A stretch of 64,000 nt of DNA from Lithodes maja (lineage: Eukaryota > Arthropoda > Malacostraca > Decapoda > Lithodidae), in NCBI GenBank assembly GCA_037953745.1, contig JBAKBP010007103.1:1-64000 (forward strand), written 5' to 3'. Shown here one piece after another: positions 10,776 to 21,779 of this stretch. The translations under genes were made by a program, and so were the position numbers. The notes under the pieces were generated by a model that worked only from the letters and a program-made list of their open reading frames with translations, was not told where the DNA came from and ran no database searches. Each line of letters begins with the position of its first letter. The first letter of the stretch is position 1.

Positions 10776-12479
10776 TTATCTCCGCACATCACTGAGACCA
10801 CCCTTACGTTTAAAAGAGGAAGCGGGCGAGGAAGAATGGAGCACAGGAGCCCGTTTGGTAGAGGAGAAGGGAAGTTTAGAGCGAGTAGAAGAGTTGGGGC
10901 GACTAGAAGAGGAAGACGACGGAGAACAGGGGGGAGGCTTGGAACGGTGAGAGCGTTGAGGGACACTAGAAGAGGAACAAGGAAGAGAGCAAGATGAAGG
11001 GGCAGAAGTAGGAGAAGGACTGAGAACAGAGAAAGTGTTAGACAAAGGGACAGAAAAGGAAGATACGGAAGGACGAACGGAGGAGACAGAAGAGGAGGAA
11101 GGAGAAAATCCGGGAGAAGCACCGGTAGAAGGAAGGGAGGCAGATGACGAAACTGGTGCGACCGGGGGGACGGAGGGAGCGGAGGCGGTGGAAGGAACCG
11201 AGGAACCAGAAAAAGGGGGGGGCGTGGTAGAGGGAGGCGAAGAGGAGGAGGGAGGAGACAGTCTTGGAAAATGACTGAGGGGTGAAGCCCAAGCGACGAG
11301 CCTCTTGGCGGGCTGTGGTGAGCGTAAGGCCGTGTCTCGCTTTGAGGACAGCAACCTCAGACTCTAACAGATGAACGGGGCAAATCTTAGAGTCGGCCGA
11401 ATGAGACCCGCGGCAATTAAGGCAGAACTGGGACGTTGACTGGCATTCACCAACGGCATGTCCGGACTGTGCACAGCGCGGGCAGAGTGGGCTCTCAGCG
11501 GCTGTACGGCAGAACTTCGCCGGGTGGCCGTAACGCCAGCAGCTGCGACACTGGAGTGGACGGGGAAGAGACTCAGTCACAGGGAGGCGAGTACCACCGA
11601 CAATAACATGGGCAGGAAGGGAAAGTCCATCAAAAGAGATCTTGGCAATGTTAGCGGGATGGCGGCGAAGGTCGCGAGGAGGGATAGTGTAGCATACCAC
11701 ACTAACCAGCTTGTGGTCTTGAGCGACAACAATGTCCTTGACGAGGTCGGCGCAATCCGCGAATGGACGACCCCCGAGACGGATGGAAGCGGGGATCAGG
11801 ACAGTCCCTGTACAGGAGTTGAGTCGTTGATCTTTTTGAGCCGGGATGGGGGTGCCAGAACAATCGACGAAAGAGGACATAGCAGTAGCCTGAAGTTAGT
11901 TTTGGACGGTAACAAGGCGGGAGGCATCATGGCGGGAGTGGAAGGCGACTTCCTTTCCCACCTGTTGAAGGAGACGCAGGTGGAAGAGGAGGTCATCACC
12001 GGCTAGAGGCGCAGAAGCAGGGATGGAGAAAAACTTAGTAAAGGAAGGAGGTGCAAAGAGAGAGGACAGAGGGAGGACCGAGGAGCGAGGACGAGAAGAG
12101 GACGAAACTGGAGAAGAGGAAAGAGAACGAGGGAGGGAGGGCAGAGGAGGGCACCCTTGTCGAGGGTGACAAGACTAGAGGGAGAAGAGGAAGACTCAGA
12201 AATAACTACAGGAGAGGAGATGAAATCCTGGGTAGCGGAGGGTGGAGAAAGACGTGACTAAGACGGAAGGGTAGTAGAAGGATCCGGAACGGTAATGGAA
12301 GAGAGGGACGAGCGACGACCGAGGGATATTTCAGCGGGCCGGTCGAGAGCACCCAATACCATCCCCGACTCACCGTGCTCCCGCGGTGAACCGGACGGAC
12401 AGCCAGACATCAGACCCCCAAGTGGCAGGCTGCATGCCACAAGGGGCTCACTCACCGGAACCACTAAAGCAGAAGCCAT
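10776..12479 (-). pseudogene. I-type LINE ORF1 (gag-like, zinc knuckles, Pro/Ser-rich tail)
   Basis: The likely start is the Met at 12479, with a stop at 12258-12260 and later frameshifts. The conserved core (about 11880-11300) has RFADCADLV-type RRM-like residues, then a run of Cys/His knuckles: CRSCWRYGHPAKFC, CPRCAQSGHAVGEC and CLNCRGSHSADSKICP. The rest is a very Ser/Pro-rich tail that makes the plus strand strongly G/A-rich from about 10320 to 12240. Such ORF1 proteins bind element RNA. Its 3' limit, near 10776, is uncertain because of frameshifts. Confidence 0.65.
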
Positions 12480-13189
12480 AAACAGGGAAGAACAGGGAAA
12501 AAAGCATAAGTCGTCACCATAGCAAGAGAAAAGGGGGTAAAGCATGGAAGAAGATACTGTGGTTACCAGGTGCCCCTGGCAACGAAAGGGATTAAGACCT
12601 CCGCTGGGCCACGAAACCCAGAATGCGGCCAATTGAGATGGGACAGGTCTCTGCTTTGAGCTAGGGACCTTTTACAACCCGGGCATTTGTCCTGCAGCTT
12701 TGTCCCACTGAGAACGGGGCCGGCGTAGTCACCCGACACACTCACTGGGAAGAGAGAAGAGAGTCAGAAACCCCAAAGCAACCCAATAGTGCCTATCCTC
12801 CAGCAACGAGCCTTGCGAGCCCTGGCCGGCAGCACCTGTCGCCAGGTGGACTCTGCCAACTCAGCAGTGATCAGAGACACCAAGGCGAAGCCCTAAGGAA
12901 ACTAGAACCTCCGAAGCAGTTAAAGAGAAAGGAAGGAAGCAAACAGGGAAGTCAACCGGAAGGGAAGGGAGGGACGGGACCACAAAAGTTCAAGGGTGGG
13001 AGACCAGCCTCTGATGGCAGCCCCAGGAGAATGCGGAAGAGGGAAAAACGAAAGCTAGAAAGGAGGAGAAAGAAAAGGACATGACAAAATTAGTTGGAGG
13101 TGATAGGGAGAACGGTCAAGAACCTTGGCCGCTCCACCTACAAGCCCGGAAGCCCCCAAACGGCGGCAACGAGTCATGTGGCAAGGGGG
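12480..13189 (-). other. 5' UTR of the I-type LINE
   Basis: Noncoding sequence between the ORF1 start and the 5' target duplication. On the minus strand it begins CCCCCTTGCCACATGACTCG. Internal promoters are expected here in this LINE class, but I identify no specific element. Confidence 0.5.
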
Positions 13190-13202
13190 AGCATCTAATA
13201 TA

Positions 13203-13987
13203 GCGCTCTTTACAAAGTCATAGTCATTAACGTCCTCCAGGTGATTGAAAGTTTTCTGAGCTCTTCCTAAGAGTTTGGGTTGGAGAAGCCATGGCCATTC
13301 CTCTTTTGGCCATTTAAGGTGTTCAGCAGTTTTCTCAAACGTGGAGAAAGTTTCTCTGGGTCACTCTCGTCAAAGGGTGGGACTAGGGAGATGTTTTTAG
13401 ATAGTTGGAATCTTGGCTTCTGGGCTTCCATTTCAGTCTTCTGCAACTGTAATTTCTCTTCTTTGAGGCATTTTGTTTCTTCCAAGTTTTGCATTTTAGC
13501 AATTTCTAGTTCTGTCTTTCTCTTTCTCCCGTTGTTGTGTCCGTCTTTCTCTTTCTCCCGTTGTTGTGTCTCAAGTATCAAGAGTTCTAGTTGCCGATCT
13601 TTCTCTTTCTCCTGAACCTCGTGCAGAAGCTGCTGCCGAAACTTCTCACTTTCAAAATCTAGTCTGTCTTCTGACCACGGCTCAGGAGATGGAGAGTGTT
13701 TCCCCTGGGAGTTTTCCTGTATGGTACTCTGGGAATCTTCATCATTATCAGCCATTATCATTGAACTACTCATGGGAGTAAGTGAATCTACAGCTTCAGC
13801 AGGTAAGATTTCTCGATTTGTCAGTTCTTCTAGGACTGTTTTTCAGGATTTCCTTAGTGTGTGAACTCCCATAGCTTATGTCAAAGGAATAAGCTATAAA
13901 CTTCCAATCATCCTTGGAGATCACCTGACCTTTAAGTTTGTCTATAGAGGGCTCGTGACAAAATTGTTTAGCATTAAACTTTGCCAT
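13203..13987 (-). pseudogene. gag: Element A gag, N-terminal half
   Basis: The first Met is at 13987 (MAKFNAKQFC). A frameshift near 13835 moves the reading to the frame continuing through MSSSMIMADNDEDSQS. The middle is a highly charged predicted coiled coil (QQLLHEVQEKEKDRQLELL and KEEKLQLQKTEMEAQK), then the capsid start LVPPFDESDPEK. That is the DES-xx-FF-x-F block preceding the SCAN-like region in Gmr1-type gag. The half ends at the LINE target duplication (13190-13202) and resumes at 6332. A 24-bp tandem duplication (GTCTTTCTCTTTCTCCCGTT type) lies at about 13515-13565. Confidence 0.72.
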
Positions 13988-14943
13988 TTTGATTTTAATT
14001 AGGACTAGATGAGGTAGAGAAGATAACCGCTCAATTTATACTAGACTGACAGCTAATGTATAGAGGATGGGGTTACTATAGCTTCATATACTGTATAATA
14101 TAAAGACTGGAATGAACGGCAATATTGACTAATATAGACTCTTTATAGTTAACGGTAATGGTAGATTACTAACCCTGGACAACTATTAACAAGTGCATAC
14201 TATATGGACTAGGGATATTCCTAGTAGAGACGGGTTACCTAATAGTCAGGTTGACACTAAAATCCCAAATCAATATGATTAGTGTGAGTAACTCCCACCT
14301 GTTGAGCGAACTATGGTCGACAACAACAGGATGGTTGATAAGTAAGGACGACAGACAAGAACCTGACCATTAGTGAACCTCGTGAGACACGATCCCTTGA
14401 TATCGAAACTAAAGGAAGAAGGCATGAGATTTATGTGCGTTAAGAGATCCTACTTCTAGTTACAGATATAAGTTAGGTGATCGTGGATGGTCCCCTATAG
14501 TATTGATTTGCTATAAAAGAAGAGTTTAACTACTCATTCCTATTCTGAAGAGATTCTACTTAAAGAGGGGTGACTCAGATAGGTGACCGATGTGCGAAAA
14601 CGCTAATTTCGTCACATGAAAGATTAAGAGATTGATACACAATATCCACCACCGTCTGCCTAGTGTTAATGAACATGGATGAATATGAGGATTTGAGAGG
14701 ACTAGTGATCCTGACTATCTCGTAAACCACAGAACTTCCCCAACTTATGACCAACCTGAGCTATTACCTCTAAAATGCACAAACCGACTAAAGGGAAATG
14801 AATGTATTTAAGCATCAGGAGTAATATAATAATAATTGGCTAAAGATATCGTGACGTAAAGATAAATAGTTAAATTTATGAATTTACTATGAAAATTAGA
14901 AAAACCAATTCATATAATGAAGTGCAGAGATTAGTCAGAAAAG
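13988..14943 (-). other. Element A untranslated leader
   Basis: About 955 bp between the primer site and the gag start codon, with no coding capacity on either strand and no repeat I recognise. A long leader is common in Gypsy elements. Confidence 0.55.
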
Positions 14944-14961
14944 ATCCCGGACCGGCCCCCA
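14944..14961 (-). other. Element A primer-binding site, tRNA-Pro type
   Basis: On the minus strand, three bases past the LTR end (GTAACA), the sequence is TGGGGGCCGGTCCGGGAT. It differs at only two positions from the tRNA-Pro primer site known from mammalian gammaretroviruses (TGGGGGCTCGTCCGGGAT). This fixes the LTR border and the minus orientation. Confidence 0.75.
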
Positions 14962-14964
14962 ATA

Positions 14965-15920
14965 TGTTACAACCCAAAGTTTGGAGAGACTAGTGGAACT
15001 AGCTTAGTTAAAGATTTGGCCCCGAAGGAGTCTAGAGGGCGACCTTTAGGTTGAACACAAAGACTGAACTTTAGTTTAAGGGTGTTCAGTATGGATAAGT
15101 ACTTTTATTAATTTAGTACTTGTATTAAGGTAAAGTCTTTGAGAGTAGTTCTCGTATTTTAATATTTATTACTAAGATGATATTTTAATTTTAGAGTTGT
15201 TCTCGTATTTTAATCAGATTTCAAAGTAGTCTTCTGAATCTTATATAGGGTTAATCTTCCTCACTTCATTTAATCATTAGGGTATAAATACTGTATATAT
15301 GGATACGAAAAGAATACAAAATTTTTGTTAATATAATAAAATCAAATTTAAGTAACATAACAAAAATCATTTTGCATTATATAATTATAATTTAAAGTTA
15401 TAAAACACAATAAAACAAATACAATGGTAATTAATATTAATGCAAAATATTTAATTTATACAAAATGAAAACAAAAAGAAAATCAAAATGAAAATATAAG
15501 TTATAGTCACGATATCTCCCGTAGTCAAACCGAAGGGAGATAGTTCCTGGAGCTTTAAAACAACGCGCTCTGGAAGCGATATTCCCGAGAACGTTGCACC
15601 GAGAAAGTCTAAGACAACACTGACCCCACTCATTATTCCCGCCCCGTCATTGACTACGGTAGATTTAATGTGACTAGAAAAGAAACTTCCACCCCCTGGT
15701 GTTCATGAGTAGAGATAGCATTGAACTTTAATTTGAATTACATATTTATTGAGTGAGACTTCGAAACTCTGCTCGATCAAAATGAGAGGGATATTGGGAT
15801 GCGAAGTTTCGGGCCTCTGTTGGTTTGGTTGCTTTAAGCCCCGACCCCGATCTCAGACTGGTTGATGCGTTTGAAGGGTGGAAGTGAACCCGTACAGTCA
15901 GAGCCTATAGGTCCGTGACA
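14965..15920 (-). repeat. Element A 5' LTR
   Basis: About 956 bp. On the minus strand it begins TGTCACGGACC (at 15920) and ends GTAACA (at 14965), giving the TG...CA borders of LTRs, and the primer site lies three bases on. The inner border is well supported by the primer site. The outer border is chosen from the TGTCAC start and is less certain, because the partner LTR is outside the window. Confidence 0.55.
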
Positions 15921-16079
15921 ATACTTGCACTAAGATTGAAGTATCCATAAATTGGTTACTTGTTACTCAGTTTCAACTGAGTGATTATTAGTGCGACCTA
16001 AACTATTCAAAGTTAAAGTAAGCCATACCCAGACTAGCGACGGTAGTGATAATTCGTTGCGAGATTATATAATTCCAAA

Positions 16080-16200
16080 GAATGCCTGGGGCTTTGGGGC
16101 TGTTCGGCCAGGCAGCTTGGGGAACAACAACAACAACAACGTAATTATACGCTATGGTCTCAAGTATTCAAACCCCGGTATTGGTCCGAACTTACCTTAG
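16080..16200 (-). mobile_element. SINE-B fragment
   Basis: On the minus strand it has a tRNA-like B box (GGGGTTTGAATAC), a (GTT)n linker (complement of AACAACAAC at 16123-16141) and the start of a conserved body (CCCCAAGCTGCCTGGCCGAA). The same linker-body unit occurs at 60285-60595 (minus) and 62953-63190 (plus). Confidence 0.6.
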
Positions 16201-16902
16201 TCCACGGTGGGAGCAATTAATAGCTAAAGGAATAATAATACCTGAGGTTTATGAATAAAGTTAGAGTTAATGATTAACTGTCAAATTATTCCAACCCCCG
16301 TGGTATAAGGAGAACATATTTTACAACAATGTTTATAAGACGAATTATGCACAGTAATAGTTTATTCAATGTTTAATTCAGGCAGGTTTTCAATTATTTT
16401 CCTAAATCGTCCGTAGTTGAAAAAACTTAGGCCTACATGAAGTAGATGAATACTGTATGTCCATAACACGATGGTTATTTCAAAACTGTTCAAAGTGTCT
16501 TATTTTTCGATATATCAAACTTATATAATAGCTTAATTACACTAAGTGTTTTTTGTATTACAATTTAAAAAATACATGTAGCTTCTACTATCTTTTCTGC
16601 ATTTAATGAAATAATATGAAAATCAATGTATGCAATGGTTGTGTATTGCTTATTATAATATACTATCCATTACCAGGTTCACGCAGCCTACCGCAAAACT
16701 ATACAAATATATCGACAGGCAGCGTTGCCAATGAGTGGCAGGTGTGTATCCAAATGCTGTGCCACTCTGTATGTCTGTGATGTATAATTAATCCTTGCTA
16801 CCTTCACTAACTAACTTCTAATTGGCCCGTTTATAGAATTCATATTAGTTTTCACCAACCCACCAATTAATTTACAAATACACCAAACTAATGAAATCAA
16901 TG

Positions 16903-16954
16903 AAAGTAATGCTTACATGGGGTACTCCAAAGTAATGCTTACATGGGGTACTCC
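16903..16954. repeat. 26-bp perfect tandem duplication
   Basis: Two identical adjacent copies of a 26-bp unit beginning AAAGTAATGCTTACATGGGG. It abuts a tRNA-like B box on the minus strand, so it may mark a SINE end. Confidence 0.9.
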
Positions 16955-18351
16955 AAAGACTCGAACCTACGATATTCACACCGAAATTCCGCACACTAAG
17001 CAACGGAAAATGTGACAATTAAATTCAGCATTACTTCTTGCAGACCCAACCCATTAATACCGTTCTGAAAATTGATCATTGTGTCTCCTGCTTCTGCTAA
17101 ATAATCAGTGTGCCATAAACGTTTGAAAGATGGGCCAGTTTTCTGGCCCACTTTCTCCCTCATGTTTAGCCCCACTAGTTTTCAGATGTTAAGATTTTTG
17201 CCCCATTACTTAGTCGATTTTAAGACCTGTCGCCCCATTTCTTCGTCAATATTTAGACCTTTCGTGCTATTTAGGTGTCGATTTTTTTCCTGGCGAAAAA
17301 TAGTGAGCCTGTAATGTTGGAAGAACCGGCCTTCGGCCGGGAAATTTTTCTACCGAAAACTTACAAATTAATCTAGAAGGGGGATCTAATGGATGTTTTG
17401 TTTTTTTAATTTGAAGGAAGTCTAGGGAAGAAACTAAAAAAATATGAATACATGCAAAAAACGCCCTAAAAGTGAACCATTCCCCCTTAAGAATGCTTGT
17501 GGTTGTACTGTACGACATGAGTGATTAACCCTTCAATAAATAGGCACTGCCAATAAAAGGAAATACAAGGGCAATAATTGTATATTATTTTCACAATGCA
17601 TAATATTTTGCTAATTATATTTATTTATAAATCATTTCTACAATCACTCATAAATAATAACATCGATACCATCACTAATGCAAACATGGATATAAAGTAT
17701 GGAAGAAACTAAAAATAATCGATAATATAAAACATGATAATAATACTGTCAATATATCAACTTCAGTATTACATGAACGAATATACCTACTATACGAGGA
17801 CGATAAACAATATTAATATAATTGGGCTGATGCACATATTAATACAGTGTGGGAAAAACATACATTACATGTCTGGAGAAGCTACTCTGAACAAATGTTC
17901 AAATTCAAATTCATTCAAATTAAATTTTATTTATTTTGCCTATAAACGAATTACAGAATATAATATAAATATATGTCCATATAATTTAAAGGCCGAGCTC
18001 ATGGAATGAGATATGTTTTATTAGCTCAATAAGTAGTTATACATATATACTACGAGAAAACCCTGCCCAATACATAATAGCTCCGTACACAGTCTGATAT
18101 CCAGTGATTAAAATACTATATGTTCAATGAACAGTTCAGTTCATTCAGTGACAGGAAAAGGTTGTGTTAATCTGAGCTCCTGCCCGGACCACTTGCCAGT
18201 GACCTTTAGTGACCAGTCACACCTACCTGTGTTTGGGGGCAGTGCACTCGTGTTATATAAAAGTGTTATAGCTCAGTTTTTAGCTGTTAGTTTACTTGTT
18301 TTTTGTTTTTCTGTACTTAGTTTCTTGCTCCTCGCTAAGCTTATTGGGATC

Positions 18352-19400
18352 ATGGCAGGTATGGAGTGCGAGTCTCTAACTGATCTGCATCATCTTATTC
18401 TCCAGGTAAGAGAGGAGATGGTTGTGGTGAAGGAAGAGGTCTTGGCTCTAAGGGAGGTTAATGTTAAACTTCAGAGGGAAGTGGATTTGATTAAAGACGA
18501 AAATCTAGCTTTCAAGCTTAGCCAAGAGGAAATAAAGTTGAGTAAGGGGAAAAGGGAGGAAGTTGATGAATTTTTTTATTCATGGCAGGTTGTTAAAAAT
18601 ACGGGTGGGAAAGTCACACTCAAGAAGCAGGATAGTAGAATAGGTATGAGTGTGACAAATATATTCTCTCCTTTGCGAAACGAATGTGAGGGAAGAGATA
18701 GTCAGGATAAGGGAGGGTTAGCCGAAGTGCCTGCCGCCGACTCAGCTCCAACCGCTGACGCTGTGCTACCTACCTCCACTACCACCACCACCAACCCCAC
18801 CACCACCACCACCATCACCACCACCAAGGGAGCTTCTGCCACCACCAAGGTTCTCCAACTGCAGCTGCTGGATCCTCCCGAGGGAAAGGTAAGTCTGTGT
18901 CCCGAGAAGGTAAGTCTGTGTCGATTGTGGGCGACTCCATGGTAAGACATATTTTAGTTAGGGCTAACTTAGGAAGGTTGTGTGTCTGCCTGGCCATGGA
19001 GTTGGGAGGGTTTTAGAGAAGATGGACCACATCTTGGAAGATAGTGGAGATAACCCCATTATCTGTCTCAGTGCCGGGAGTAACGATGTTGGTAAGGGTA
19101 GAAGTGAGGAACTGCTGCAGCAGTATCGGGATGTGTTAGATAAGGTTGATGAAGGGAGGGATCCCTGTAGTACATTGTATCCTACCCAGAAGAGGAGTTC
19201 CCAAGGAATGGACATCCAGGGCGATTGGTGTCAATTGCCGGTTGGAGAAATATTGCAAAGAAAAAGCAATACCATTCATTGACAACTGGGATAGTTTCTA
19301 TGGGAGAGATGGGATGTACGCAAGGGATGGGGTTCATCTTTCACGGTTACGGGTTTCCACATTAGCTAGTTCTTTAGATAGGGTGGTTGTGGGTTTTTGA
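18352..19400 (+). pseudogene. CR1 ORF1 with coiled coil and SGNH esterase domain
   Basis: The start at 18352 (MAGMECESLTDLHHLI) is chosen as the first Met before the coiled coil; the frame is open further upstream. A heptad-rich coiled coil follows (about 18400-18580), then a low-complexity Thr/Pro tract encoded by (ACC)n at 18776-18845. From about 18925 there is an esterase domain of the SGNH type: VGDSMVRHIL (nucleophile Ser block), ICLSAGSNDVGKG (Asn block) and YARDGVHLS (Asp-x-x-His pair). Esterase ORF1 proteins are known for CR1 elements. The frame is broken by a short duplication of GGTAAGTCTGTGTC (18889-18924) and by indels near 18990 and 19200. Confidence 0.72.
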
Positions 19401-21766
19401 ACAGAAATATTGAGAGGTTAAATGGAATAATTTTAGCGTCAGGCGAAAGCGATAAGGATATTCAGTCTCATGCTAAAAATTATGACTATATTGCTATTGA
19501 TAGTAGTGATGGTGCAACGGATGATGGAAATGTTGTTAGAACTAAAGGTAAATTAGGTATAAAGAAAATAAGTAAATTGAGAGTATATTACACAAACTGT
19601 AAGAGTCTATGTAACAAAATGAACGAACTTAGAGCCCTTGTTAGCAAAGAAAATATAGACATAATAGCGCTAACTGAAACGTGGATTAACACAGAAACCA
19701 GACATTTTTTAGCAGAATTTGATATACCAGGATCTAGTTTGTTTAAATATGACCGAACAAGTAAGAGGGGTGGCGGTATAGCAGTGTTTGTCAAGAGTAC
19801 ATTAAAAAGCTGTATTAAATCAGGTATTAGACTAAATCACGATAATGAAAGTGTTTGGGTAGAGGTTAACGAAGGTAGTGAGACCATAGTTATTGGAGTT
19901 ATGTATAGACCGCCAAATTTGAGTAGCAATGACGGAACGTCTTTATGGGAGGAAATTAAAATGGCATCAAGGTTAAGCAATGTGTGCATTATGGGGGATT
20001 TTAATTTTCCGAATATAGATTGGCAGCATCAAATAGGAGACTCTGATTCTGAGGAGTTTATAGAGGTAGTACAAGATAGTTTTTTATTTCAATTCATAGA
20101 TACGCCGACTAGAGGCAATAATATTCTCGATTTAGTTTTCAGTAACAATGAACATATGGTAAATAATGTAGAGATAGGGGACCACCTAGGAAATAGTGAC
20201 CACAATTCTGTGTATTTTAATATACAATGGAAAGGTAATACCAGAGAGAATACAACATTAATACCTGACTTCAGAAAAGCCAATTATGGTGGGTTAAGAA
20301 GAGCCATATTAGCGGACCCTATGGTCAAAAAATTAAGTCAATCCAGGTGTCCAAATGAGTGTACCCCTTCTCAGGCACCTGTCATCTTAAGTCAGGAAGA
20401 GATGTCAACCTTGGTAGATACATACGATAATTTTATCGAGTCAGTATTCAATGCACAGAATAAATATATCCCCACAAGAAAATTTAGATCAACACAGAAC
20501 CAACCCAAATGGATGAATAATAGACTATTAGACCTTCTAGGACAAAAGAGAGGAATATATAGAAAAATTAGGAAAGGCAAAATTCACCTACTTGCTTACT
20601 ATCAGAATCTATCAAGACAGGTAAAAAAGAATATTAGGAAAGAAAACAGAAATTATGAAATTAAGGTTGTCAATGACACAAAAAATAATCCTAAAGCTTT
20701 TTACCAACTATATAAATCCAAGGTTAGAGATGTAATTGGTCCCCTTAAAACTTCGATAGGAGAAATGACAGAAAATTATTTAGAAATGTGCAGTACATTA
20801 AATAGTCAATTTCTTTCCGTTTTCACTAATGAAAATTTGGCACAGTTTCCAGAAGTCTGTAAGGTATATAGCGATAGTATAGAAAATAGGTTAAGTACGG
20901 TTACTATAAGTAGAAATGATGTGCTTAAGGAAATTGACAGACTGAAACCTCATAAATCGCCTGGTCCTGATGAGGTATATGCTAGAGTATTAAAAGAATG
21001 TAGGGATGAGTTAAGTTATCCATTAACATTTCTATTTAACAAGTCATTAGAGACAGGTATAGTTCCAGAAGCTTGGAAGCTTGCAAACGTAGTTTCGATC
21101 TTCAAAAAAGGTGACAAATCAATAGCATCCAATTACCGTCCCATTAGTCTTACATCAATCATAGGAAAGCTACTAGAGTCAATTATTGCTAGTAAAATTA
21201 GAAACCACTTAGATACATTTAATTTAATAAATTCTTCTCAGCATGGATTCACTCAGGGACGTTCTTGCCTTACTAATTTGCTTAGTTTTTTCTCAGAGGT
21301 ATATGAAGCAGTAGATAATGACAAGTCATATGATATAATATATTTAGATTTCAGTAAAGCTTTCTTCAGAGTCCCCCATGAGAGATTGATGAGAAAGGTT
21401 GAGGCGCATGGCATAGGTGAGGCGTTGTTGGGATGGATTAGATGGATTAGGTTAATTAGGTTAATTAGATTATTAGATTAATTAGATTAATTAGATTATG
21501 GCTAATTGGTAGGAAGCAGAGAGTCAGCATAAATGGTACGAAGTCAGAATAGGGAGCAGTCAAAAGTGGTGTCCCCCAGGGATCTGTATTAGGTCCTCTG
21601 TTGATTGTTATATACATAAATGACCTGGATTTAGGTATAACTAGTAGGATAAGTAAATTTGCAGACGATACCAAAATGGGGAGAAAAATTTATTCAGATA
21701 GAGATATAGAGTGCCTCCAAAGGGATCTAGATACCTTACACGGATGGTCAGTAAATTGGCAGATGA
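19397..21766 (+). pseudogene. CR1 ORF2, endonuclease and most of RT (copy 1, part 1)
   Basis: Endonuclease blocks: VYYTNCKSLCNKMNEL, IIALTETWIN, GGGIAVFVKS, VIGVMYRPPN, CIMGDFNFPNIDW, NILDLVFSNN and GNSDHNSVYF. RT blocks: HKSPGPDEVYARVLKE, IFKKGDKSIASNYRPISLTS, QHGFTQGRSCLTNLL, YLDFSKAF, then SGVPQGSVLGPL and FADDTKMG. The intact relative reads KAFDRV where this copy reads KAFFRV. The frame fails in the simple-sequence expansion at 21432-21500 and at a TAG near 21551. It stops at the target site of the nested RTE and resumes at 23042. The first codon shown is TTG; the native start is not certain. Confidence 0.85.
21432..21500. repeat. Simple-sequence expansion inside CR1 RT
   Basis: A run of GGATTAG, GTTAATTAG and ATTAGATTA units. 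The related copy at 31921-35168 has only one short GGATTAGGTCATGGCTAATT stretch here. Replication slippage on that AT-rich seed would give this expansion and the loss of frame. Confidence 0.8.
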
Positions 21767-21779
21767 AGTTTAACATTGA

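Larger units (their letters stand above)
6333..13189 (-). mobile_element. I-type LINE (ORF1, EN, RT, RNase H), full length, nested in element A gag
   Basis: A 6857-bp non-LTR retrotransposon bounded by a perfect 13-bp target duplication AGCATCTAATATA (6320-6332 and 13190-13202). On the minus strand the 3' end is a short (TAA)n tail, as in Drosophila I elements. It has two ORFs: a Pro/Ser-rich ORF1 with zinc knuckles (10776-12479), and ORF2 with apurinic-type endonuclease, RT and RNase H (6481-10172). RNase H after RT places it in the I group. The 5' end at 13189 includes about 700 bp of 5' UTR, so the copy appears full length. Both ORFs carry frameshifts. Confidence 0.85.
1..15920 (-). mobile_element. 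Element A: Gmr1-like Ty3/Gypsy LTR retrotransposon, 5' part, heavily interrupted
   Basis: On the minus strand the pieces follow in order: LTR (14965-15920), primer site (14944-14961), leader, gag (13987 down to 5701), protease and integrase zinc domain (5151-4297), integrase core (1630-1511 and 1022 onward), integrase C-terminal domain, and the first RT residues at the window edge. RT palm, RNase H and the 3' LTR lie outside the window. Integrase before RT is the arrangement of the Gmr1-like group, whereas ordinary Ty3/Gypsy has RT-RNase H-integrase. Four later insertions break it: I-type LINE 6333-13189, unidentified DNA 5152-5700, CR1 plus tandem array 1631-4296, MITE 1027-1506. Several frameshifts and lost catalytic residues show it is dead. 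Family assignment rests on domain order and protein motifs read by eye. Confidence 0.75.
15921..18129. other. Noncoding, AT-rich spacer
   Basis: No gene seen. It contains a SINE piece (16080-16200), a 26-bp tandem duplication (16903-16954) followed by a tRNA-like stretch (B-box-like GGTTCGAGTC on the minus strand near 16960-16970), and a GC-rich hairpin CCGGCCTTCGGCCGG at 17326-17340. From 17560 to 18060 it is plain AT-rich DNA. Confidence 0.6.

Noticed and set aside
10434..12257. Long plus-strand frames rich in Gly/Arg/Glu
   Set aside because: They are the antisense of the Pro/Ser-rich ORF1 of the I-type LINE and have no domain of their own.
14965..15920. LTR considered as an independent solo LTR
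   Set aside because: A tRNA-Pro-type primer site lies three bases from its end and gag follows on the same strand, so it is the 5' LTR of element A.
18127..18351. Upstream extension of CR1 ORF1 with a hydrophobic stretch (LAVSLLVFCFSVLSFLLLAK)
   Set aside because: Probably translated leader: the usual ORF1 start before the coiled coil at 18352 is a better candidate, though a membrane segment cannot be excluded.
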